42,021 bases of DNA from Bacillota bacterium. Lineage in GTDB: Bacteria > Bacillota > Clostridia > Peptostreptococcales > Anaerovoracaceae. The notes beneath the pieces were generated by a model. It saw only the letters and a program-made list of their open reading frames with translations. It made no database searches and was not told the origin of the DNA. Position 1 is the first letter of the stretch; every line of letters begins with the position of its first letter. Shown here piece after piece: positions 16,798-25,576 of this stretch. Made by a program: the position numbers and the translations under genes. The stretch is taken from positions 1-42,021 of the forward strand of contig JAQXGH010000044.1 in assembly GCA_029006195.1 (NCBI GenBank), given 5' to 3'.

Positions 16798-18782
16798 TGG
16801 GTCAGGTAATTAAAGCTGGAGAAAAGACAATAACTGTTGCAGACAATGCCGGTTTCTGCTTCGGAGTTAAACGTGCCATAGAGATGGCGGAGAAGACTGC
16901 GGACGCTTCGAGTGAAACAGTCTATTCCATGGGGCCGCTTATCCATAACGATACAGTAACAGACGATTTGGCACGCCGCGGCGTCAAAATAATATCGGAT
17001 CTTGATGAGGTTTCTGGTGATGATTCGGTTGTTATAATAAGATCTCACGGAGAGGCTGAGAAACTCTACCTTGAGGCTGAGAAAAAGGGCATCAGACTTG
17101 TGGATGCCACATGTCCATTTGTTGAGAGAATCCATAAACTGGTGCACGAAACTGATGCTCCGGTACTGATCGTAGGTAACGAGAAGCATCCGGAAGTGGT
17201 TGGAATAGCCGGATGGTGCAAGGACCAGGTCACTGTCGTTTCTTCTTATGATGATACGCTAATAAAGTGCAAAGGCTATAAGCCTGAAACCCCAATTTTC
17301 GTAGTGACACAGACAACAATAAGAGAAGCTATGCTCAATGAAGTTTTGGGTGCACTTGATGAAATGAATATTCCTTATGAACTTCATAATACGATCTGCA
17401 GTGCCACATCTAAGAGACAGGAAGCATGCGAAGAACTGGCTAAAAAAAGTGACCTTATGCTGGTGGTCGGAGACAAAAATAGTTCGAACACAAACAAGTT
17501 ATTTGAAATTTCCAAAAAATTCTGCCAAGATACGTTTTTCGTCGAAAATTTAACAGAATTACCATTGCAAGCGGTTACGAAATGTAATAGAATAGGATTG
17601 GCAGCAGGTGCGTCGACGCCTGTATGCACAATTAAGGAGGTTATTACCACTATGAGTGATGTAGCACTTGAAAGAGAATTAACAATGGACGATCTGATGG
17701 AAGACATCGACAAGTCTCTCAGATTACCAAGAAGCGGAGAAATCGTAGAAGGTAAGGTTCATCAGGTAAACGAAAAAGAAGTTATTGTAAATCTGGGTTG
17801 TAAGAAAGACGGCATTCTGCCTGCTTCAGAAGTTAGCCTCGAAGAAGGTCAGACTCTGGCAGATGTTTTCAAGGTAGATGACGAAGTCCAGGCAAAGGTT
17901 ATTAAGACAGACGACGTTGACGGCGGCATCTTACTTTCAAAGAAGAAGTTAGAAATCAGTGCTAACTGGGGAGAAATCGTCAAGGCACTTGAAGATAAGA
18001 CAGTTCTGGAAGTTAAGGTTACAAGAACAGTTAACGGTGGCGTTATCGCTGATTACAAGGAAGTATCAGGATTCATTCCACTTTCACAGCTTTCAGACCA
18101 CTATGTTGAAAATGCAGAAGAATTCGTTGGCCAGACTATGGAAGTTAGAGTTTCAAGAGTTGACCAGAGAAGAAACAGAGCTGTATTCTCACATAAGCAG
18201 TTCCTGAACGAAGAAAGAGATAAGATCATCGCTGAAATTTGGGACAAGCTGAACGTAGATGACGTTGTTGAAGGTACTGTTATGAGATTCACTGACTACG
18301 GTGCATTCGTAGACATCGGCGGAATCGACGGTCTCCTCCACATTTCAGAAATTTCATGGGGCAAGCTTAAGCACCCACAGGAAGCTCTCGAAATCGGTCA
18401 GAAGATCAACGTTAAGGTTCTCTCAATGAACGCTGAAAAGGGCAAGATCTCATTAGGTCTCAAGCAGAATACTCCTGAACCTTGGAGCGTAATCGACGAC
18501 AAGTATGAAGTTGGTCAGGTTATCGAAGGTAAGATCGTACAGATCAAGGAATACGGCGCATTCGTAGAACTGGAACCAGGCCTTGATGGTCTCGTACACA
18601 TTTCAGAAGTAGCTCATAAGAGAGTTGCTAACATTAACGACGAACTGACTCCAGGTCAGGTTGTTAATGCTAAGATCCTTGAAATCGATAAGGACAGAAA
18701 GAGAATCAGCCTGAGCATCAGAGAAACAGTTGCTCCACCTGCAGAAGAAGAAGCAGAAGCTCCAGCAGAAGACGCTGAATAA
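16797..18782 (+). CDS. ispH-rpsA: Fused IspH (HMBPP reductase) and ribosomal protein S1
   Basis: 661 residues. Residues 1-285 are 4-hydroxy-3-methylbut-2-enyl diphosphate reductase, last step of the MEP isoprenoid pathway; the 4Fe-4S cysteines are C21 (AGFCFGV), C106 (DATCPFV) and C201 (NTICSATSKRQ), with HPEVVG at 131. Residues 286-661 are four S1 RNA-binding domains, as in ribosomal protein S1, with repeated GxFV/HISE motifs (GAFVDIGGIDGLLHISEI, GAFVELEPGLDGLVHISEV) and an acidic tail. The fusion is known in Clostridia. A strong ribosome-binding site and ATG sit exactly at the junction (17634-17654), and the S1 half has no CGN Arg codons while the IspH half has three, suggesting S1 may also be made alone. 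Confidence 0.95.
   Translation: MGQVIKAGEKTITVADNAGFCFGVKRAIEMAEKTADASSETVYSMGPLIHNDTVTDDLARRGVKIISDLDEVSGDDSVVIIRSHGEAEKLYLEAEKKGIRLVDATCPFVERIHKLVHETDAPVLIVGNEKHPEVVGIAGWCKDQVTVVSSYDDTLIKCKGYKPETPIFVVTQTTIREAMLNEVLGALDEMNIPYELHNTICSATSKRQEACEELAKKSDLMLVVGDKNSSNTNKLFEISKKFCQDTFFVENLTELPLQAVTKCNRIGLAAGASTPVCTIKEVITTMSDVALERELTMDDLMEDIDKSLRLPRSGEIVEGKVHQVNEKEVIVNLGCKKDGILPASEVSLEEGQTLADVFKVDDEVQAKVIKTDDVDGGILLSKKKLEISANWGEIVKALEDKTVLEVKVTRTVNGGVIADYKEVSGFIPLSQLSDHYVENAEEFVGQTMEVRVSRVDQRRNRAVFSHKQFLNEERDKIIAEIWDKLNVDDVVEGTVMRFTDYGAFVDIGGIDGLLHISEISWGKLKHPQEALEIGQKINVKVLSMNAEKGKISLGLKQNTPEPWSVIDDKYEVGQVIEGKIVQIKEYGAFVELEPGLDGLVHISEVAHKRVANINDELTPGQVVNAKILEIDKDRKRISLSIRETVAPPAEEEAEAPAEDAE
17634..17654 (+). 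promoter_or_regulatory. Internal ribosome-binding site and ATG at the IspH/S1 junction
   Basis: AAGGAGG (17634-17640), 11 bases, then in-frame ATG (17652-17654, M286). Translation from here would give a 376-residue protein with all four S1 domains and no IspH. The same bases encode the conserved IKEVI end of IspH, so the match could be partly forced by the protein sequence. Confidence 0.5.
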
Positions 18783-18805
18783 TTCTCAGATAAATAGCAA
18801 TAAAA

Positions 18806-18836
18806 ATCCGCGTTCGTTAGAACGCGGTTTTTTTAT
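18806..18836. terminator. Bidirectional terminator between ispH-rpsA and recN
   Basis: CCGCGTTC (18808-18815), GTTA loop, GAACGCGG (18820-18827), then seven T. AATAAAAAT before the stem supplies a T-rich tail on the minus strand. Confidence 0.88.
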
Positions 18837-18842
18837 TGCTTT

Positions 18843-20483
18843 TTATTCGGAAGCTTCGATGAGTTCCTTTGCGGACGCCATAGTTGTTTCCGTGATATTA
18901 GCGCCACCAAGGAGCCTAGCGATTTCGCCGGCCTTTTCTTCCTTAGTCAGTTTCTGAACGCTGGTATAAGTCATGTCGTCGTCTGATTCCTTATATATCC
19001 TATAGTTATGGGAACCACATGCTGCTATTTGCGGCAGATGAGTGATGCAGATGATCTGATGATTATCTGCGATTTCCTTAAGCTTACGGCCTACGGTCGT
19101 AGCAGCAATGCCGCTTATTCCGCTATCGATTTCGTCAAAGATCATTGTTGGAATATTGTCGTAATCGCCGGTTATCTTCTTGAATGCCAGCATTATACGT
19201 GACATTTCACCGCCAGATGCGATCTTGCTGAGTGGCTTAAGCGGTTCGCCCTTATTTGTTGTAATAAGGAACTGGACTATATCTGTACCTTCAGGAGTAA
19301 AACCGCTCATGGATGCATGAGGGTCATAGGATGACTCAAAGTCTATCTTAAGATCCGCATTATTAAAGTTTAATTCAGCAAGCTGCTGGGTGATGAGTTC
19401 TTCCAGCTTCGAGGCTGCAGCCTTTCGGAGAACGCTGAGTTCTTCGCTTGCGGCAGCGAGTCTTGTCTTGATTTCTGCGATTTTATTCTTAAGCTCTTCT
19501 CTGCTGGCGCTTACGTCCTGGATGAGAAGGAGTTTTTCTTCCAACTCTTCGCCGTATGCGATAACTTCGTCCAGGGTCATGCCATGCTTTTCTTTGAGCC
19601 TCTTAATGATTTCATAGCGAGCAATGCATCTATCCAGCTCCTCCGGTGAGAAAACAGCGGCATCTCTGCTCTCGCGAATAGATGAGCAGGCATCCTCAAG
19701 CTCGTAATAAAGGCCGTTTATGCGTTCGCCCAGTTCTGCCAAATCCGATGAGAATTCGCCTGTATCTGAAACCATATCGGCAACGCTTTTAAGAGCTGAT
19801 AATATACTGTACTCGCAGTCTGATGCGATTTCGTATGCGCCAGCCAGATTTTCGTAAATCTTCTCGCTGTTTTCGAGAAGTGCGATTGATTCCTCAAGTT
19901 CAACGTCTTCGCCGGCCTTCAGGTCTGCATCCTGTATTTCCTTTAATTCAAAGGCCATAAAGTCTCTCTGCCTGCTTGCTTCGGAAGCGCTCTTCTCTAA
20001 AGTGCGAAGCTTACTTACTGCATCTGAAAATTCGCCGTAAATTTCGGCCACCTTAGCCTTAGCCGGTCCGATTTTATCCTTCTGGTAGGTGTCCACCAGA
20101 TGAAGGTGCTTCTCGGGATCCAGAAGGGACTGGTGATCATACTGGCCGTGTATATCTGCAAGTTTGCTGCAGAGGGCATTAAGCTGGCCTAAAGTAACGA
20201 TTTCGTCGTTTATCCTGCAGAGGTTTCTGCCGGAGGCGGAGATTTCCCTGGTTATTACGTACTCTTCGCCTTCGTAATCGGCTATCATCTGAATAACGGC
20301 TTTATCCTCTCCTGAACGAATAAAAGCAGTATCCGCCCTGCTGCCAAGAGCTAGGCTTACTGCTTCGATTACTATGGATTTACCGGCACCGGTTTCTCCT
20401 GTAATTATGTTCAGACCATCATTTAATTCGATGTCTGTGCTCGCGATAATCGCGAAATTCTTGATTCTAATGTGTCTAATCAT
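18843..20483 (-). CDS. recN: DNA repair protein RecN
   Basis: 546-residue SMC-like ATPase acting early in double-strand break repair. N-terminal half: IKNFAIIASTDIEL and Walker A GETGAGKSI (29-37). The middle is a long coiled coil with many E/K/L repeats. C-terminal half: LSKIASGGEMSRIMLAFK (ABC signature), IFDEIDSGISG (Walker B) and ICITHLPQIAA (His switch). Length is normal (about 550). It follows argR by 19 bases on the same strand, the order seen in many Firmicutes. Confidence 0.96.
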   Translation of the reverse strand: MIRHIRIKNFAIIASTDIELNDGLNIITGETGAGKSIVIEAVSLALGSRADTAFIRSGEDKAVIQMIADYEGEEYVITREISASGRNLCRINDEIVTLGQLNALCSKLADIHGQYDHQSLLDPEKHLHLVDTYQKDKIGPAKAKVAEIYGEFSDAVSKLRTLEKSASEASRQRDFMAFELKEIQDADLKAGEDVELEESIALLENSEKIYENLAGAYEIASDCEYSILSALKSVADMVSDTGEFSSDLAELGERINGLYYELEDACSSIRESRDAAVFSPEELDRCIARYEIIKRLKEKHGMTLDEVIAYGEELEEKLLLIQDVSASREELKNKIAEIKTRLAAASEELSVLRKAAASKLEELITQQLAELNFNNADLKIDFESSYDPHASMSGFTPEGTDIVQFLITTNKGEPLKPLSKIASGGEMSRIMLAFKKITGDYDNIPTMIFDEIDSGISGIAATTVGRKLKEIADNHQIICITHLPQIAACGSHNYRIYKESDDDMTYTSVQKLTKEEKAGEIARLLGGANITETTMASAKELIEASE

Positions 20484-20502
20484 ATTTTTTTATTATGGTT
20501 AG

Positions 20503-20955
20503 TTAGCTCTCAAGCATCTCCTGAAGAGCAGTCATAACCATTTCGCCGTTTGAGGCGTCGTCTACTACTAAAAGAATAGTGTTGTCTCCGGCAACAGTTC
20601 CCAGAACATGTCCAACTTCCAGACAGTCCAGAGCTTCTGCTGCAGCATTACCGCAACCTGAGAGGCACTTCAGAACGATGATGTTACCTGACTGTGCGAT
20701 TGAAGTGATTGACTTTCTGTAGATATCCTTAAATCTTTCTGAAACAGGGCCTTCCTTGCTTGTTGAAAGAGCATATTTATATTTGCCTGTTGATGAAAGA
20801 GTCTTGATCAGCTGCAGTTCCTTAATGTCACGTGATACGGTAGCCTGTGTTACTTCATAGTTGTGCTGACGGAGAAGTGAAACCAGTTTATCCTGTGTTT
20901 CGATCTCATACTGATCTATTAATTCGATGATTTTGTTTTGTCTTGAAATACGCAT
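20503..20955 (-). CDS. argR: Arginine repressor
   Basis: 150-residue regulator of arginine metabolism (ArgR/AhrC). The N-terminal winged helix contains VTQATVSRDIKELQL, the recognition-helix signature; the C-terminal hexamerisation and arginine-binding domain contains GTVAGDNTILLVV. AGGAGG lies eight bases before the ATG. No arginine biosynthesis gene is in the window. First gene of the argR-recN operon. Confidence 0.95.
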   Translation of the reverse strand: MRISRQNKIIELIDQYEIETQDKLVSLLRQHNYEVTQATVSRDIKELQLIKTLSSTGKYKYALSTSKEGPVSERFKDIYRKSITSIAQSGNIIVLKCLSGCGNAAAEALDCLEVGHVLGTVAGDNTILLVVDDASNGEMVMTALQEMLES

Positions 20956-20988
20956 AAATATTCCTCCTACCGTACTGATACTAAAGTG

Positions 20989-20997
20989 ATTATAACA
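20989..20997 (-). promoter_or_regulatory. Extended -10 promoter of argR-recN
   Basis: Minus-strand TGTTATAAT, about 35 bases before the argR start; no good -35 at 17 bases, consistent with an extended -10 promoter. A TTGACA (minus strand, 21032-21037) is 37 bases away, too far to pair with it. Confidence 0.5.
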
Positions 20998-21081
20998 TAG
21001 AACCTTAAAATTACTAGCTTTTTTGCAAAAATGTCAATTTTATGTTCTTGTATGTTTATGCATCAGGAGAAATATTTTAGA

Positions 21082-21111
21082 ATAAAAAAGAATGCTGAAA
21101 ACAGCATTCTT
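21082..21111 (-). terminator. Rho-independent terminator of spoVG
   Basis: Perfect 10-base arms AAGAATGCTG (21088-21097) and CAGCATTCTT (21102-21111) around an AAAA loop; in the minus direction the stem is followed by TTTTATT. Confidence 0.85.
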
Positions 21112-21130
21112 AATAGCAATTCGCGATCGA

Positions 21131-21394
21131 CTATTCCTGTGAAAGCACCTTCTCATATTCGTTCAGAATAGCATCTTTGATTCTGTTACGAACTTCTGGT
21201 GAAAGCGGATGGGCTATATCTCTAAAATCACCCTCGCTCATCTTTCTGCTTGGCATTGCGATAAACATACCACTCTGTCCGTCGATTACCTTAATATCGT
21301 GTACAACAAACTCGTCATCAAAAGTAATTGACGCAACTGCCTTCATCTTACCTTCGTCGCTTAATTTGCGAATTCTAACATCTGTAATTCTCAC
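21131..21394 (-). CDS. spoVG: SpoVG family regulator
   Basis: RNA/DNA-binding regulator related to septation protein SpoVG. The start is placed at GTG 21394, giving 87 residues beginning (M)RITDVRIRKL, which matches the conserved N-terminus of the family; AAAGGCGG lies just upstream. A GTG ten codons further up lacks such support. Core motifs: ASITFDDEFVVHDIKVIDG and FIAMPSRK, then DIAHPLSPEVRNRI. SpoVG is also present in non-sporulating Firmicutes, so it does not prove sporulation. Monocistronic, with its own promoter and terminator. Confidence 0.92.
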   Translation of the reverse strand: MRITDVRIRKLSDEGKMKAVASITFDDEFVVHDIKVIDGQSGMFIAMPSRKMSEGDFRDIAHPLSPEVRNRIKDAILNEYEKVLSQE

Positions 21395-21435
21395 GTCTAA
21401 TACCGCCTTTCCAATTGGTAACACAATACCCCTAC

Positions 21436-21464
21436 AAAATATTATTTTGTGACATATTTGTCAA
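21436..21464 (-). promoter_or_regulatory. Sigma-A promoter of spoVG
   Basis: Minus-strand TTGACA (21459-21464), exactly 17 bases, TATTTT (21436-21441); the start codon is about 42 bases downstream. Confidence 0.7.
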
Positions 21465-21672
21465 GAGAAATAGGTAAAAAAACGGAAATCTTGATGAAAA
21501 ATAATAGCAAGTTAGTGTCAAAAGTGATAGAAAGCCATCTAATTTATCTGCGCATAAGTATAAGTAATTCTTAATGTGCTGTTAAGCGTTTTTTTGTGTA
21601 ATTTGTTAAGTAAATAACATTTATCTTTTGCCCAAATGTTTGGCCAAATTTCGAGTAATATTTGATAAAGTA

Positions 21673-21681
21673 TGATATACT
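21673..21681 (+). promoter_or_regulatory. Extended -10 promoter of murC
   Basis: TGATATACT 28 bases before the ATG, with no good -35. AGGAGG at 21698-21703 is the ribosome-binding site. Confidence 0.45.
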
Positions 21682-21709
21682 TCTAAGGTAAAAAACTAGG
21701 AGGCAACAA

Positions 21710-23140
21710 ATGATAAATTTGTCAGAATATAAGAAGGTTCACTGTATCGGAATCGGAGGAATCGGCCTTTCGGGAATAGCCGAAATTCTTATCTCCAGAG
21801 GATATGAAGTTTCAGGTTCAGATATGCGTGAAAGTGAAATTACAGAGAAGCTCCTTGATGAAGGTGCACGCATCTACTTAGGACATAGAGCCAAGAATGT
21901 TGAAGATGTGGATCTGGTTATATATACAGTAGCTGTAGGTGATGATAATCCTGAACTGGCAAGAGCCAGAGAACTGGGCATACCTACAATAACAAGAGCT
22001 CAGGCACTTGGCGCACTCATGCCTGAATATGATAAGAGTATTGCTATTTCAGGAACACATGGTAAGACAACAACAACTTCCATGGTTTCACTGGTACTTA
22101 AACATGCAGGTAAGGAACCTACTATTCTGGTAGGCGGTAACCTTAATGAAATCGGCGGTAACTTCTATGTTGGCAATAAGGACTATTTCGTTACTGAAGC
22201 ATGCGAGTACAAGGACAGCTTCCTGGAAATGAGACCTAACGTTGAAATCATCCTTAATATCGATTCAGACCACCTGGATTACTTCAAGGATGTAGAGCAC
22301 ATCGCGGATTCGTTTGAGAAGTTTGCTCATCTGGTTCCAGAAAACGGCATTGTAATCGCATATGATGGTAATGCATTTGTTAAGAGCGTTATCGAAGGAC
22401 TGCCAAATGCAATCACATTCGGCCTCAACTCAAGCAGTGACTACTATGCTACAGGCATTAAGTTCAACCGTGAAGGTATGCCTTCATTTAAGGTAAACTG
22501 GCACGGTGAGGAACTCTGCGAAATCGAACTTATCGTTCCGGGTGAACATAACATCCTGAATGCGCTGGCTACATTTGCGTGCTGCCATTCCCTGGGAGTT
22601 TCACCGGAAAGCATCAAGGAAACACTTAAGGACTTCGTTGGTTCACACAGAAGATTCGATGTGCTTGGCAGAACTGATAACAACGTTAGAATCATAGATG
22701 ACTATGCTCATCACCCAACAGAAATCAAGGCTACACTGTCAGCAGTGAAGAATATGGCTCACAACAATCTGTGGGTACTGTTCCAGCCTCATACATATAC
22801 TAGAACAATGGCTCTTATGGATGACTTCGCTGAATCGTTTAAGGATGCAGATTATGTTGCTCTAGCAGAAATCTATGCAGCAAGAGAGAAGAATATCCAC
22901 AAAATCAGCTCAACTCAGCTTAAGGCTAAGATCCTGGAGGTAGAACCAGGAAAGCCTGTTTACTACTTTGACGATTTCGATGATATGGCTGAATACGTTT
23001 ATAGTAACGCAGAGCCTGGCGATCTCGTACTGACAATGGGCGCAGGAGACATTTATAAGGTTGGAGAAATGATTCTGGATATGGGAATCATTAAGCCAAC
23101 ACTTAAGGTAGCTAGAAACATTAAGAAAATCGAGGACTAA
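21710..23140 (+). CDS. murC: UDP-N-acetylmuramate--L-alanine ligase
   Basis: 476-residue cytoplasmic peptidoglycan enzyme adding L-Ala to UDP-MurNAc with ATP. N-terminal Rossmann motif HCIGIGGIGLSGIA, ATP loop GTHGKTTTT (115-123), EACEYKDSFL, NIDSDHLDYF, DDYAHHPTEI and FQPHTYTRT are all family signatures. The ATG is preceded by AGGAGG at six bases. It is followed after three bases by the hexapeptide-repeat gene, so murC-glmU-like-prs may be one transcript. Confidence 0.97.
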   Translation: MINLSEYKKVHCIGIGGIGLSGIAEILISRGYEVSGSDMRESEITEKLLDEGARIYLGHRAKNVEDVDLVIYTVAVGDDNPELARARELGIPTITRAQALGALMPEYDKSIAISGTHGKTTTTSMVSLVLKHAGKEPTILVGGNLNEIGGNFYVGNKDYFVTEACEYKDSFLEMRPNVEIILNIDSDHLDYFKDVEHIADSFEKFAHLVPENGIVIAYDGNAFVKSVIEGLPNAITFGLNSSSDYYATGIKFNREGMPSFKVNWHGEELCEIELIVPGEHNILNALATFACCHSLGVSPESIKETLKDFVGSHRRFDVLGRTDNNVRIIDDYAHHPTEIKATLSAVKNMAHNNLWVLFQPHTYTRTMALMDDFAESFKDADYVALAEIYAAREKNIHKISSTQLKAKILEVEPGKPVYYFDDFDDMAEYVYSNAEPGDLVLTMGAGDIYKVGEMILDMGIIKPTLKVARNIKKIED

Positions 23141-23143
23141 ATC

Positions 23144-23851
23144 ATGACATACGAAGAATACGAAGCAATAGAGAAGAAGCGCATAGAGAGAAACATAGCT
23201 ATGATGGAATCTGGCGTTAACTTTATCGATATCAGATCAGCATATATTGATGAAGGCGTAACTATCGGGGCAGGCACAACTATCTATCCATGCGTTGTAA
23301 TCGAAGGCAATGTAACAATTGGCGAAAACTGTACTATCGGTCAGAACAGCAGAATCGTGGATTCAACTATCGGTAATGGAGTTAAGATCCAGAGCTCAGT
23401 CATCACAGAAAGCAGCGTTGATGACGGAACAAGCGTTGGACCCTTCGCTTATCTCAGACCAAACAGTAAGATCGGTAAGGACTGTAAGGTTGGAGACTTC
23501 GTTGAAGTTAAGAACTCTACTATGGCAGATGGAGCTAAGGCTTCACATCTCACTTACATCGGGGATTCAGATGTTGGTGAAAGAGTTAATCTGGGATGCG
23601 GCGTAGTATTCGTAAACTACAACGGAAGCCAGAAGTTCAGATCAGTTGTTGAGGAAGATGCATTCATCGGATGCAACTCAAACCTGGTATCACCTGTTCA
23701 CATCGGTAAGAAGGCATATGTTGCTGCAGGAAGTACAATTACAACGGATGTTCCTGACGGTGCGCTTTTTGTTGCCAGAACTAAGGGTAAGAACATCGAA
23801 GGCTGGGTTGAAAGAAGAGGAATACTTGACAAGAGCAAGAAGAACTATTAA
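23144..23851 (+). CDS. Stand-alone GlmU C-terminal (acetyltransferase-type left-handed beta helix) protein
   Basis: 235 residues, almost all hexapeptide repeats (for example IDEGVTIGAG, VTIGENCTIG). The C-terminal half keeps GlmU acetyltransferase landmarks: GPFAYLRP, GDFVEVKNS, HLTYIGDSDVG (the catalytic His position) and VNYNG, plus VAAGSTITTDVP. GlmU is normally about 455 residues with an N-terminal uridylyltransferase; here that domain is absent and replaced by a short helix (YEEYEAIEKKRIERNIAMME). It would acetylate glucosamine-1-phosphate or a related sugar; the UTP step would need a separate protein. Lies between murC and prs, where glmU commonly precedes prs. Confidence 0.8.
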   Translation: MTYEEYEAIEKKRIERNIAMMESGVNFIDIRSAYIDEGVTIGAGTTIYPCVVIEGNVTIGENCTIGQNSRIVDSTIGNGVKIQSSVITESSVDDGTSVGPFAYLRPNSKIGKDCKVGDFVEVKNSTMADGAKASHLTYIGDSDVGERVNLGCGVVFVNYNGSQKFRSVVEEDAFIGCNSNLVSPVHIGKKAYVAAGSTITTDVPDGALFVARTKGKNIEGWVERRGILDKSKKNY

Positions 23852-23924
23852 TCGAATATAATAAACAGTTTTGTTTATTGTAGATATATTAAATTAAAAT
23901 ACACGATACAAGAGGAGAAAAAAA

Positions 23925-24875
23925 ATGACAAACAGCGTTTTTTCTGACTACAAGATCTTTGCAGCTAATTCACACCCAGAGTTAGCACAGGAAATTGCCG
24001 ACATCCTTGGCAAGCCACTTGGAAAGTTAGAAGTTAAGAAGTTTAGCGATGGAGAAATCTGCGTAAACTTAGGTGAATCAGTAAGAGGTGTTGACTGCTT
24101 CGTTATTCAGTCAACTAATGAACCTGTAAATGATAACCTTATGGAACTTCTCATCACTATCGATGCTATGAAGAGAGCATCAGCAGGTAGAATCAGTGCA
24201 GTTATCCCTTACTATGGTTATGCTAGACAGGATAGAAAGGCTAAGGCTAGAGACCCAATTACAGCTAAGCTTGTAGCAGACATGCTGGTAGCAGCTGGCG
24301 CTGACAGAGTTATCACTATGGACCTTCACGCAGCTCAGATTCAGGGTTACTTCTCAATCCCTGTAGATCATTTAGAAGGTCTGCCACTTATGAGAAAGTT
24401 CTTTGCAGAAAGAAACATGGAAGATCTGGTAATCGTATCACCAGACCACGGTAGTGTTCCACGTGCGAGAAAGATGGCAGAACCTCTCGGAGTTCCTATT
24501 GCTATCGTTGATAAGAGAAGACCTAGACCAAACGTAAGCGAAATCATGAACATCATTGGCGACATCAAGGATAAGAACTGTATCCTGGTTGATGACATGA
24601 TCGATACAGCTGGTACTATTACAAATGCTGCTAATGCACTTAAGGAACTGGGCGCTAAGAGCGTTAGAGCTTGTGCAACACACGCAGTACTTTCAGGCCC
24701 TGCAATCGAAAGAATCGATGCCTCAGCAATCGAAGAACTGGTTCTGCTGAACACAATGGCAATTCCAGAAGATAAGATGCTTGCTAAGACTAAGGTTTTA
24801 TCAGTAGGACCTCTGTTTGCAGAAGCAATTAAGAGAGTTCACAATAATGGTTCAATCAGTACTCTCTTTGATTAA
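23925..24875 (+). CDS. prs: Ribose-phosphate pyrophosphokinase
   Basis: 316-residue enzyme making PRPP from ribose-5-phosphate and ATP. Motifs: [38 protein letters not shown] (Mg-binding), [14 protein letters not shown], and the PRPP loop [11 protein letters not shown]. Length is standard. GAGGAGA precedes the ATG. The product feeds nucleotide, His and Trp synthesis. The pth coding region begins 58 bases behind it. Confidence 0.97.
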   Translation: MTNSVFSDYKIFAANSHPELAQEIADILGKPLGKLEVKKFSDGEICVNLGESVRGVDCFVIQSTNEPVNDNLMELLITIDAMKRASAGRISAVIPYYGYARQDRKAKARDPITAKLVADMLVAAGADRVITMDLHAAQIQGYFSIPVDHLEGLPLMRKFFAERNMEDLVIVSPDHGSVPRARKMAEPLGVPIAIVDKRRPRPNVSEIMNIIGDIKDKNCILVDDMIDTAGTITNAANALKELGAKSVRACATHAVLSGPAIERIDASAIEELVLLNTMAIPEDKMLAKTKVLSVGPLFAEAIKRVHNNGSISTLFD

Positions 24876-24933
24876 TCGTTTGTTTGGTGATTCATCTTCG
24901 AATGACCAGCAGGAAACGGATAGGGAAGAATAT

Positions 24934-25569
24934 ATGTATGTTATAGCGGGACTTGGTAACCCAGGAAAAAAATACGAAAATACGAGACATAATATGGGAT
25001 TTCTTGTTGTGGATGTTCTGGCCGACAGGTTCGGAATTAACGTCAATAAGATCAAACATAAAGCTCTGGTAGGTGATGGCAGAATTGCTGGCGAGAAAGT
25101 GCTTCTCGTCAAGCCTCAGACATACATGAACCTGAGCGGAGAGTCTTTAGGTGAAATCGTAAGATATTACAATATTCCTGATGAGAATCTTATAGTTGTA
25201 TATGACGACATGGATATCGAAACAGGTGCTCTCAGAATAAGAAAGAAGGGTTCTGCCGGTGGTCATAACGGCATGAAGTCCATCGTTTCTCACGTAGGTT
25301 CAGATCTCTTTCCTAGAGTAAGAGTGGGAATCGGAGGCAGCGGCAACCTTGACTGGAAAGACTTCGTTCTCGGCAAGGTAAAACTGGGAGCGGATGATCC
25401 TATATCTAAGTGCATCGAGAAAGCAGCTGACGCTGTAGAATGCATGATAGCTGAAGGTGTAGACATTGCTATGAATAAGCACAATACACCAAAGAAGAAG
25501 AAACCAAAGAAAGAAAAAGAACAAGAAAAAGAAGAACTGCCACAGGCAGAAGATAAGAACATTGAGTAA
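24934..25569 (+). CDS. pth: Peptidyl-tRNA hydrolase
   Basis: 211 residues from ATG 24934, chosen because MYVIAGLGNPGKKYENTRHN is where the family begins; an in-frame ATG at 24847 inside prs would add 29 unconserved residues. It releases tRNA from prematurely terminated peptides. The catalytic His is in NTRHNMGF; also VYDDMDIETG and GSAGGHNGMKS. The C-terminus carries an unusual Lys/Glu-rich tail (KKKKPKKEKEQEKEE) beyond the enzyme core. The stop codon abuts mfd, the common pth-mfd order. Confidence 0.93.
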   Translation: MYVIAGLGNPGKKYENTRHNMGFLVVDVLADRFGINVNKIKHKALVGDGRIAGEKVLLVKPQTYMNLSGESLGEIVRYYNIPDENLIVVYDDMDIETGALRIRKKGSAGGHNGMKSIVSHVGSDLFPRVRVGIGGSGNLDWKDFVLGKVKLGADDPISKCIEKAADAVECMIAEGVDIAMNKHNTPKKKKPKKEKEQEKEELPQAEDKNIE

Positions 25570-25576
25570 AAACGGA

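Larger units (their letters stand above)
21395..21709. other. Divergent intergenic region spoVG/murC
   Basis: 315 bases without a gene. It holds the spoVG promoter (21436-21464), the murC -10 region (21673-21681) and a perfect 10-base palindrome TTTGGCCAAA at 21639-21648, about 30 bases before the murC -10, which could be an operator but is short. Nothing else recognised. Confidence 0.5.

Noticed and set aside
23852-23924. Terminator or promoter between the GlmU-like gene and prs
   Set aside because: A weak AATAAAC/GTTTATT stem and A/T-rich sequence are present, but no convincing hexamer pair or T tract could be chosen.
24817-24933. N-terminal extension of peptidyl-tRNA hydrolase overlapping prs
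   Set aside because: The extra residues are not part of the family, which begins at MYVIAGLGNPG; no better ribosome-binding site supports the earlier starts.
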